Assembly: GCF_022698145.1 (NCBI RefSeq) | Contig: NZ_JALDAX010000001.1 | Location: forward strand, 186,001-250,000 | Length of the DNA stretch: 64,000 nt | From: Streptomyces spinosisporus | Lineage (GTDB): Bacteria; Actinomycetota; Actinomycetes; Streptomycetales; Streptomycetaceae | Direction: 5' to 3' | Shown: positions 57,996 through 64,000 of the stretch, one piece after another | Layout: each line of letters starts with the position of its first letter | Numbering within the stretch: position 1 is the stretch's first letter | The notes under the pieces: model-generated | The model's database searches: none | Told to the model about the DNA's origin: nothing | What the model saw: the letters and a program-made list of their open reading frames with translations, nothing else | Made by a program: the position numbers and the translations under genes

Positions 57996-58660
57996 CGCGC
58001 GGCTCCGCCCCGGGGCGGCCCGAGCAGGCCCGCGCGCTGGGCGACCAGCGCGGCCTGTACGCGGTTGTCGACGTGCAACTTCTCGAAGACCGCGCTGACA
58101 TGGCCCTTCACGGTGCCGGTGCTCAGATGGAGCCGGTCGCCTATGTCGGTGTTGGAGCGCCCCTCGGCCATCAGGGCGAGCACGGCACGCTCGCGCTCGC
58201 TCAGCCGGGAGACGAGACGCACGGCGTAGGGCTCGCGCAGGCCCTGTCCGAGGAAGCCGTCCACCACGGTGCGGGTGACCTGCGACGACAGTACGGTTCC
58301 GCCGTCGGCCAACGTGCGTATCAGATACGGCAGTTGCTCGGGGTCGGTGTCCTTCAGGAGGAAGCCGGCGGCGCCGGAGCGCAGCGCCGCCTCGACGTAC
58401 TCGTCGGTGTCGAACGTCGTCAGCATGGCGACGACCGGGGGGTCGGGCGTCCTGCGCAGTTCGGCCAGGACCGTCAGTCCGTCCACGTCGGGCATCCGCA
58501 CGTCGAGCAGGACGACATCGGGACGCAACTCCCCGGCGGCCCGCACCGCCTGACCACCGGGCACCGCCGCCACGGCCCTGATGTCCTCCGCGGCGTCGAG
58601 GATATGGGTGAAGCCCGTACGGACCAGGGCCTCGTCGTCGACCACCAGTACACGGATCAT
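57992..58660 (-). CDS. NarL/FixJ-family response regulator
   Basis: 222 residues from ATG 58660 (GGAG 5 nt upstream; an in-frame GTG two codons earlier is less well placed). Receiver domain complete: VLVVDDEALVRTGF, VVLLDVRMPDVDGLTVL with phospho-Asp, VVAMLTTFDTDEYV and GAAGFLLKDTDPEQLP with the conserved Lys. LuxR-type HTH LSERERAVLALMAEGRSNTD and LSTGTVKGHVSAVFEKLHVD. Its own gene is divergent from a membrane acyltransferase-like gene, and a direct repeat in the shared gap is the likely binding site. Confidence 0.95.
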   Translation of the reverse strand: MIRVLVVDDEALVRTGFTHILDAAEDIRAVAAVPGGQAVRAAGELRPDVVLLDVRMPDVDGLTVLAELRRTPDPPVVAMLTTFDTDEYVEAALRSGAAGFLLKDTDPEQLPYLIRTLADGGTVLSSQVTRTVVDGFLGQGLREPYAVRLVSRLSERERAVLALMAEGRSNTDIGDRLHLSTGTVKGHVSAVFEKLHVDNRVQAALVAQRAGLLGPPRGGAAR

Positions 58661-58775
58661 GCGCACTCCGCTCCACGGCTGTCCACCGCTCGATGAGTAC
58701 CAGCCCGACCGCCACCCACCAACGGGTCACGACTCGGCTCCGGTCGGTCGAGGACTGGGACCGGCCGGGCGGTCC

Positions 58776-58811
58776 TGTGGTTCCGGGCGGTTGTGTGGTT
58801 CCGGCCGGTTG
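58776..58811. promoter_or_regulatory. 18-bp direct repeat between the response regulator and the divergent membrane-protein gene
   Basis: TGTGGTTCCGGGCGGTTG (58776-58793) is immediately followed by TGTGGTTCCGGCCGGTTG (58794-58811), one mismatch. Head-to-tail half-sites at 18 bp in the 213-bp divergent gap fit a LuxR-type regulator operator; binding is inferred. Confidence 0.45.
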
Positions 58812-58873
58812 GTGGGGGTGCTTCGGACAGTTGTCGGGTGGGCCGTGGGGGGTGGGCCGGGGACGGTGGTGGC

Positions 58874-60121
58874 ATGACTCATGACGCTTCCCCCGCGGCA
58901 TCGTCGACGGCGTCCCCCGAGTCGCAGGCACGGCCCCCTGCCCCGCGGACGGCCGCGCGATTGGTCGGGGTCGATCTGGCGCGTGGGCTGGCCGTGTTCG
59001 GGATGTACTCCGCGCATGTCGGTCCCGACGTCACGGTCGGTGGGCCCGTCGGCTTTCTGCTGGAGACGGCGCGTGGCCGGTCCTCCGCGCTGTTCGCGCT
59101 GCTGGCCGGGTTCTCGCTGGTCATCATCACCGGACGCCCCCGGCCCCGGACCGGACGCGCGGGGCGGCAGGCGGTGGTCAGGATCGTGATCCGGGCCGTG
59201 GTCCTGCTGCCGCTCGGCTACGCCCTGACCGCCCTGGACACCGAGGTCGACGTGATCCTCAGCTTCTACGGACTGCTCTTCCTCGCGGTCCTCCCGCTGT
59301 ACCGGCTGCGCGCCTCGACCCTCGCGCTCCTCGCCGCCACCGGCGCCCTCGTCCTGCCCCAACTCCTCTACACCACGAAGTCGATCGAGGAGGGCACCTG
59401 GGCCGACGCGGTCGTCGCGCATGATCCGCTGGCCCGGCTCACCGGCACGGACGGCGTGGTGGAGCTGCTGTTCACCGGCGAATACCCGGTCGTGACCTGG
59501 GTGCCGTTCCTGCTCGCGGGCATGGCGGTGGCCCGGCTGGACCTCGGCCGGCCCGGCCTCCGCGCCCGGCTCGCCCTGACCGGCGCAGCGCTCGCGGTCC
59601 TCGGCTACGGCGGCTCCTGGCTGGCCCTGCACCTCGCCCCGCACGCGCTGACCACCATCGCGTCGGCCACGGACGGCGGTTCGGCGTCGTCGGCGTGGTG
59701 GTCCGACGCGGTGGGCGAGCCCTACGACGTCACGCCGCTGTCCTGGCTGCTGGTGGCCGCACCGCACAGCCAGACCACGTTCTCGATCCTCGGCAACACC
59801 GGAGTGGCGCTCGCGGTCGTGGCCGGGTGTCTGACGGTCGCCGACCGGGCACCGCGCCTCACCCGCCTCGCCTCACCCGTCTCCGCGGTGGGCAGGATGG
59901 CGCTGACCGTCTACGTCCTGCACATCGTCGCCCTCTGGCTCCTGGTCGACGTCCGGTACGTGGCCGTGGTCGACGCCGACACCATGTCCGCGCTGCCCGT
60001 GCTGCTGGCCTTCGTAGCGGCGGCGATGCTCCTGGCCACCGTGTGGTCCCACTTCTTCCGGCGCGGTCCCCTGGAGCAGCTGCTGCACCTCGCGACCAGG
60101 CCCGCGCGGTACACCCCGTAG
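58874..60121 (+). CDS. multispanning DUF418/HGSNAT-like acyltransferase-type membrane protein
   Basis: 415 residues; ATG 58874. About ten helices. The N-terminal motif RLVGVDLARGLAVFGMYSAH, with the following LLETARGRSSALFALLAGFS, is the heparan-alpha-glucosaminide-acetyltransferase / DUF418 signature; the C-terminal VSAVGRMALTVYVLHIVALW is also typical. FTGEYPVVTWVPFLLAGMAV lies in the middle. Such proteins are thought to move acyl groups across the membrane onto extracellular substrates; the actual substrate is unknown. Probably under control of the divergent two-component system, which would link that system to the envelope. Confidence 0.85.
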   Translation: MTHDASPAASSTASPESQARPPAPRTAARLVGVDLARGLAVFGMYSAHVGPDVTVGGPVGFLLETARGRSSALFALLAGFSLVIITGRPRPRTGRAGRQAVVRIVIRAVVLLPLGYALTALDTEVDVILSFYGLLFLAVLPLYRLRASTLALLAATGALVLPQLLYTTKSIEEGTWADAVVAHDPLARLTGTDGVVELLFTGEYPVVTWVPFLLAGMAVARLDLGRPGLRARLALTGAALAVLGYGGSWLALHLAPHALTTIASATDGGSASSAWWSDAVGEPYDVTPLSWLLVAAPHSQTTFSILGNTGVALAVVAGCLTVADRAPRLTRLASPVSAVGRMALTVYVLHIVALWLLVDVRYVAVVDADTMSALPVLLAFVAAAMLLATVWSHFFRRGPLEQLLHLATRPARYTP

Positions 60122-60227
60122 CCCACACCCCGCAGCCCCACCCTGTCCGGCAGGCGCGATGGCGACGGCGGACGGACCGCGCGACCCCGCGCGGATGCCG
60201 TCGACACCTGCTGGGAGACTGCCGTTC

Positions 60228-60725
60228 ATGAACACCACACCCGAGCAGATAAGCGCCCGCACGGCGGCCGCGTGGACCGCCGCGCTCGCGATCCTCGGGG
60301 GAATCACGGGCTACGTGTGGGAGGGTCCGTTCCTCGCCGTCGCCTGCGCCCTGTCCCTGGGTGGCGGCGGTGCTCTGGGTTCCCTCCTGTCCCGCCGCCA
60401 TATGATCGCGACCGTCCGGGAGAGCCGGGGCAGGGCCGCCGCGCTCGGCTACGCCGACGGCATCGCGGACATGATGATGCTCGGGATCTCGGCGTACAGC
60501 GCCGCCGTCTTCCCCCTCTCCGGCCCCGACGCGGTGGACGCCGCCGAGCGCAGGGCGCGCCGCAACGCCGCCTACCACCTCACCGCCGCCGACGGACTGC
60601 CCCACGAGGTCCGCGCGGCCGCGGCCACCGCTCTCGCCGCGATCGACGACGGGCACGACCGCGAGACCCGGTCCGCGCTGCAGGACCTGATGAAGGTCGT
60701 CCAGCAGCAGCGCCGCGGAGCCTGA
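60228..60725 (+). CDS. uncharacterised membrane protein
   Basis: 165 residues from ATG 60228 with GGGAGA upstream; a start 23 codons earlier has no RBS. Two hydrophobic segments (AAAWTAALAILGGITGYVWE, FLAVACALSLGGGGALGSLL) followed by a soluble Ala-rich helical region (VRESRGRAAALGYADGIADM, ERRARRNAAYHLTAADGLPH). No known motif. It is convergent with the NhaA-DsbA gene (14-bp gap between stops). Confidence 0.7.
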   Translation: MNTTPEQISARTAAAWTAALAILGGITGYVWEGPFLAVACALSLGGGGALGSLLSRRHMIATVRESRGRAAALGYADGIADMMMLGISAYSAAVFPLSGPDAVDAAERRARRNAAYHLTAADGLPHEVRAAAATALAAIDDGHDRETRSALQDLMKVVQQQRRGA

Positions 60726-60739
60726 GCACTGCGGTCCCG

Positions 60740-62656
60740 TCAGCGTGACGGGTCCGCCTGCGCCAGTTCCGCCCGGTCGCGGGCGGCCCGTACGGCCCTG
60801 GACAGGGACGCGGCGTCGTAGGCGCCGTGGTGGCGGCGGCCGTTGACGAAGAATGTCGGGGTGCCGGTGACGCTGCTGAGGTCCGCCGACTCGACGTCCT
60901 CGGCCACCCGCTGCGCGCCGGTGCGGGCGCGCAGGTCGCGGCGGAATGCCTCGGTGTCGAGCCCGATCTGTTCGGCGTAGGCCAGTACGTCCTTCAGCCG
61001 CAGGTCTCCCTGGTGGCTGATCAGGATGTCGTGCATCTCCCAGTACATCCCCTGTGCCGCCGCGGACTCGGCCGCCTCCGCGGCGAGTTGGGCGTTCGGG
61101 TGGACGTCCGTGAGGGGCAGATGCCGCCACACGTAGCGCAGGTCGTCGCCGAACTCGGCGAGCAGTTCACGCACCACGGACTCCGCGAGACCGCAGTACG
61201 GGCACTCGTAGTCGCCGTACTCGACGAGCGTGACCGGCGCGCCGAGCGGGCCGCGCACATGGTCGCGCTCCACGTCGACGGGTTCGCTGAGATCCACGAT
61301 CGTGTGGCCCTCGCCGAGCAGGGCGCGGGTGCGCGCCCGCGGGGACAGCATCGCGATGACCCGCGTCACCGACCAGGTGATCAGGAAGGACGCCAGAACG
61401 GCCGTCAGGATGCCGACCTTCGCCTGTTCCAGTTGCGTTCCGTCGAAGGCGAGCGTGGCGATCAGCAGCGACACCGTGAACCCCACACCGGCCAGACTCC
61501 CGCCCGCCGCGACGGCACCCCAGCCGACCGCCGGGCGCAGCCGCCCCCCGCTCACCCGGGCCGTGATCCAGGTGGCGCCCAGGATGCCCGCCGGCTTGCC
61601 GACGACGTAGCCGAGCAGGATGCCGAGCGTGACCGGCGAGGTGAAGGCGCCCGTCAACTGGTCGGCGTCGATGGCGAGTCCGGCGTTGGCCAGCGCGAAC
61701 AGCGGCACGATGACATAGCTCGTCCAGGGGTGGAACATGCGCTGGAGCCGCTCGTTGGGCGAGAGCGCGGAGGCCAGACCGCGGCGCACGGTGCGTTCCA
61801 GTTCGGGCGTCGGCTGCTCCCGGAAGCCGCGGAAGAGCCGGCTGACCCGCTCCAGGGCGTGCCGCTCGGCCGGGTGGGCGTAGGTGAGCAGGCCCACGCT
61901 CAGCCCGCTGACCACCGGGTCCACACCCGACCGCAGCAGGGCGCCCCACAGGGCGACGGCCAGCACCGCGTACACCCCCGAGGTCCGTACCCCCGCGGAG
62001 CGCAGGACGAGGAGCGCGGCGAAGATGCCCAGTGCCGTGAGCAGCGCGGGCGGATGGATCTCGTCGCTGTAGGCGAAGGCGATGACGGCCAGGGCCAGCA
62101 GGTCGTCGGTGACCGCCACCGTCAGCAGGAAGACGCGCAGACCGCCCGGCAGCCGCGCACCGAAGACGGCGAGCATGCCGAGCGCGAAGGCCGTGTCCGT
62201 GGACATGGCCGCGCCCCAGCCGTGCAGGGAGGGTTCGCCCGCGTTGACGGCGAGATAGATCGCCGCGGGGACGAGCATCCCGCTGACCCCGGCGACCGCC
62301 GACAGCGCGAGCCGGCGGCGTTCGCGCAGCTCGCCCATGTCGAACTCGCGTCGTGCCTCCAGGCCCACGACGAAGAAGAACAGCGCCATCAGCCCGCTGT
62401 TGACCCACTCGCGCAGATCCAGGGACACCCCGACCGAGCCGATGCGCAGCGACATCTCGGTCCGCCACCAGGAGTCGTACGTCCCGGGCGCGACGTTGGC
62501 CCATACGAGCGCTGCCACCACGGCGCCGAGCAGGACCGCCGCGCTGCCCGTCTCGGTGTGCAGGAAGGTGCGCAGCGGGCCGTGCGCGCCCTTGCCGCAG
62601 GCGGTCTGCCCGGTCATGGAGCCGGTCGTGGCCGGCGATTCGTCGTGCACCCGCAT
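60740..62656 (-). CDS. nhaA: NhaA Na+/H+ antiporter fused to a DsbA-like thioredoxin domain
   Basis: 638 residues. Residues 1-430 are Nha[61 protein letters not shown] and [18 protein letters not shown], which has the paired Asp of the ion site, then [17 protein letters not shown] and [20 protein letters not shown]. After a short linker, residues about 450-638 form a DsbA-type domain with [20 protein letters not shown] (CPYC active site), [20 protein letters not shown] and [20 protein letters not shown] (cis-Pro region). Such fusions occur in actinobacteria. The thioredoxin domain probably regulates or protects the antiporter. A 66-codon ORF ends 5 bp before its start. Confidence 0.94.
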   Translation of the reverse strand: MRVHDESPATTGSMTGQTACGKGAHGPLRTFLHTETGSAAVLLGAVVAALVWANVAPGTYDSWWRTEMSLRIGSVGVSLDLREWVNSGLMALFFFVVGLEARREFDMGELRERRRLALSAVAGVSGMLVPAAIYLAVNAGEPSLHGWGAAMSTDTAFALGMLAVFGARLPGGLRVFLLTVAVTDDLLALAVIAFAYSDEIHPPALLTALGIFAALLVLRSAGVRTSGVYAVLAVALWGALLRSGVDPVVSGLSVGLLTYAHPAERHALERVSRLFRGFREQPTPELERTVRRGLASALSPNERLQRMFHPWTSYVIVPLFALANAGLAIDADQLTGAFTSPVTLGILLGYVVGKPAGILGATWITARVSGGRLRPAVGWGAVAAGGSLAGVGFTVSLLIATLAFDGTQLEQAKVGILTAVLASFLITWSVTRVIAMLSPRARTRALLGEGHTIVDLSEPVDVERDHVRGPLGAPVTLVEYGDYECPYCGLAESVVRELLAEFGDDLRYVWRHLPLTDVHPNAQLAAEAAESAAAQGMYWEMHDILISHQGDLRLKDVLAYAEQIGLDTEAFRRDLRARTGAQRVAEDVESADLSSVTGTPTFFVNGRRHHGAYDAASLSRAVRAARDRAELAQADPSR

Positions 62657-62661
62657 CCCGA

Positions 62662-62862
62662 TCAGTCCGCGGTGGTCAGGGCGTCAGTGTAGTGAGCAGG
62701 GGCGTGGTGGGGCAGGGTGAGGCGTGTGCGGCGGGCGCGGCTCAGCATGCTCGTTCCGCCCCGTTCGTCGCGCCCGCGCGCAGCAGCAGGGCGGGGCGCG
62801 GGCTCGTGGCCGGGCTCGTGGCCGGTCTCGGGTGCGGCCTCGTGCTGGGCGAGGGGGTTCAT
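62662..62862 (-). CDS. 66-residue small ORF coupled to nhaA
   Basis: ATG 62862 with GAGGA about 11 nt upstream; stop 5 bp before the NhaA start. The protein begins [20 protein letters not shown] and is rich in His and Pro early, Arg in the middle ([20 protein letters not shown]), ending TDALTTAD. No membrane segment. Its position makes it a candidate translated leader or small partner of the antiporter. It could also be a chance ORF in leader RNA; codon positions are G/C-rich but not strongly diagnostic. Confidence 0.4.
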   Translation of the reverse strand: MNPLAQHEAAPETGHEPGHEPAPRPAAARGRDERGGTSMLSRARRTRLTLPHHAPAHYTDALTTAD

Positions 62863-62916
62863 CTGGGGGCTTCCTCGGGGTGGGCGGGGCTGGCCGTGCA
62901 GGTGTGGGCAACGCGG

Positions 62917-62932
62917 TAAACAGATCTGTCTA
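62917..62932 (-). promoter_or_regulatory. TetR-type operator-like palindrome upstream of the small ORF and nhaA
   Basis: TAAACAGATCTGTCTA has a perfect 10-bp core ACAGATCTGT and matches its own complement at 14 of 16 positions. The pattern resembles operators of TetR/AcrR-type repressors. It lies about 55 bp upstream of the small ORF in the only A/T-rich spot of the gap. Confidence 0.5.
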
Positions 62933-62978
62933 TTCCGCGCGGTGCCCCTCGCCTTCGGTGATCCGGTCGCCCGCGGGT

Positions 62979-64000
62979 TCACAGCACCTTTCGCTGCACC
63001 AGCGCGGAGAGCACCAGGGCGCCCGGCAGCAGGGGCAGCCAGACCGTCAGGACGCGATAGCCGATGACGGCCGTCGCCGACACCTCCACCGGGGCGCCGA
63101 GCGCGACCATGGCGACCACGACGGCCGCGTCGATCGGACCGATGCCGCCCGGTGCCGGTACGGCTCCGACCGCCGTGCTCGCGGCCAGGAAGGCGAAGGT
63201 GACCTGCGCCCAGGACAGCGGCGAGCCGAGCGCCGCCCCCACCGCGAAGATCACGCTCGCCTGCAGCACCGGGGCCGCGGCCGCCCCGCCCCACAGGGCG
63301 AGGACCCGGGAGGGCCTGGTGTGCAGCAGGCGTACGTCGGTGAGGGCGCAGCGCAGGGCGTCGAGGAGCGGGCGGCGCAGCGGGCGCACGGTCGCCACGA
63401 GCAGGGCCGTGAGCCCGAGACCGAGCGTCGCTCCCGCGGCGACCAGGAACAGCGTCCCCTCGTCCGGTACGAGGTCGCCCGCCACCAGCACACCCGGGCA
63501 GGCCACCAGGAAGACCAGGAGCACCAGCGTCTTCGCGATCGGCCTGACCACCGAGTAGAGGGCGAGGGAGGCGGTGGCCCGGGCCAGGGGGATGCCACGG
63601 CCCAGCAGAAAGCGCAGGGTGACGGCGTGGGCGCCGATACTGGCCGGCAGCACATGATTGGCCGCCCCGGCGGCGAACTGCGAGGCGATCAGCAGCCCCG
63701 TCGGCAGCCGTTCCGGCAGGGCGCCCTGCCGGACACACGCAGCGGTCAGCCACCCCAGGCACGTGAACACCAACGCGAGCAACAGCCACCGGGGGTCGGA
63801 GCTGGCAAGCCGCACGATCCCGTCACGGACGGTACGCCAGTCGAGCACGGCCCACAGGGCGACCAGCAACAGGGGGAGGATCACCAGGATTCGGCGCAGG
63901 AGACGGGGGGTGGGGGTTGGGCGGAGGGTGAGAGTGGGGGAGAGGGGGAGCGAGGGGGGTGGGCTGGGTGACGGGGAAGGGGAGGGCGAGGGTGACGGGG
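62979..64000 (-). CDS. UPF0104 / LPG-synthase-TM-like flippase-type membrane protein (5' end beyond window)
   Basis: The frame is open from the right edge to 62979. The part beyond GTG 63884 reads on into a Pro/Thr-rich stretch (..TLTLRPTPTPRLLRRILVIL), so the true start probably lies past 64000; otherwise it is 301 residues from 63884. Eight or more helices: LLLALVFTCLGWLTAACVRQ, GLLIASQFAAGAANHVLPAS, VLLVFLVACPGVLVAGDLV, FAFLAASTAVGAVPAPGGIG, YRVLTVWLPLLPGALVLSAL. The ANHVLPASIGAHAVTLRFLL and PAPGGIGPIDAAVVVAM motifs mark the family of lysyl-phosphatidylglycerol synthase membrane domains and polyprenyl-lipid transporters. The soluble synthase domain is absent, so lipid translocation is the likely role. 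Confidence 0.85.
   Translation of the reverse strand, partial: PSPSPSPSPSPSPPPSLPLSPTLTLRPTPTPRLLRRILVILPLLLVALWAVLDWRTVRDGIVRLASSDPRWLLLALVFTCLGWLTAACVRQGALPERLPTGLLIASQFAAGAANHVLPASIGAHAVTLRFLLGRGIPLARATASLALYSVVRPIAKTLVLLVFLVACPGVLVAGDLVPDEGTLFLVAAGATLGLGLTALLVATVRPLRRPLLDALRCALTDVRLLHTRPSRVLALWGGAAAAPVLQASVIFAVGAALGSPLSWAQVTFAFLAASTAVGAVPAPGGIGPIDAAVVVAMVALGAPVEVSATAVIGYRVLTVWLPLLPGALVLSALVQRKVL

Noticed and set aside
1..64000. CRISPR array, tRNA or rRNA genes, insertion sequences, prophage
   Set aside because: No spaced identical repeats of CRISPR type, no cloverleaf-like sequences noticed and no transposase or phage motifs in any plausible frame; a dedicated tRNA scan was not possible.

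Overview
The window is about 72% G+C by eye, with GTG starts, GTGA/ATGA overlaps and almost exclusively G/C-ending codons: a Streptomyces (or very close relative) chromosome core-arm region. From memory, the gene order (ROK regulator-xylFGH-dxs; fad pair-RNase D-whiI-DUF3000-hemE; hemY-hemQ; murC-msrB) follows the stretch of the S. coelicolor chromosome around rok7B7 and whiI. No IS elements, tRNA/rRNA genes, CRISPR arrays or phage genes were seen.

Region by region. 1-8 kb: 3' end of a ROK regulator, a sugar (xylose-type) ABC importer with two strong hairpins between the binding-protein and ATPase genes, dxs for isoprenoid precursors, and an APC amino-acid permease. 8-9.8 kb: an NAD-dependent beta-hydroxyacid dehydrogenase and a small NYN/PIN-like protein, followed by about 550 bp of decayed tandem copies of the latter's 3' half. 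10-23 kb: the most unusual block. It has two free PLL-type beta-propeller proteins, an LCP (LytR-CpsA-Psr) wall-polymer ligase, and from a back-to-back divergent promoter a tightly coupled operon of three Stealth-family hexose-1-phosphotransferase-like proteins, a GT4 glycosyltransferase, an 18-codon linker ORF and a PIG-L deacetylase fused to a third PLL propeller. The middle Stealth protein has lost every catalytic motif. I infer a surface glycopolymer made of phosphodiester-linked sugars, trimmed by deacetylation and anchored by the LCP enzyme.

23-37 kb: a fatty-acid beta-oxidation pair, RNase D, the sporulation regulator WhiI with a recognisable sigma-WhiG promoter, DUF3000, hemE, a rhomboid protease, a CoA-disulfide-reductase-like flavoprotein, a DUF4349 lipoprotein, and hemY-hemQ. 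HemE, HemY and HemQ together indicate the coproporphyrin-dependent haem route. 37-42 kb: a minus-strand run containing an MNIO (DUF692) enzyme fused to a partner domain, a DUF4142 protein, a TIGR04222 membrane protein and a secreted TAP-type peptidase, i.e. a possible peptide-modifying locus with no obvious precursor. 42-49 kb: PTH2-type hydrolase, a two-gene ABC exporter followed by decayed copies of its own 3' end, a zinc-ribbon mini-protein, a deacetylase lipoprotein, and a PhoX-PEBP-PPK2 phosphate-themed run. 49-54 kb: SPFH protein, SulP transporter coupled to a beta carbonic anhydrase, an AFG1/ZapE ATPase and a RibD-C reductase. 54-64 kb: a UspA-like small protein, murC, msrB, a two-component system divergent from an acyltransferase-like membrane protein, an NhaA-DsbA fusion preceded by a coupled small ORF, and the start-truncated gene of a flippase-like (UPF0104/LPG synthase TM) protein.

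Two themes recur. Several genes have a TANNNT-N6-start arrangement with no Shine-Dalgarno sequence, as in leaderless transcripts. Three unrelated genes (NYN protein, ABC permease, msrB) are followed by tandem, partly decayed duplicates of their own 3' ends.
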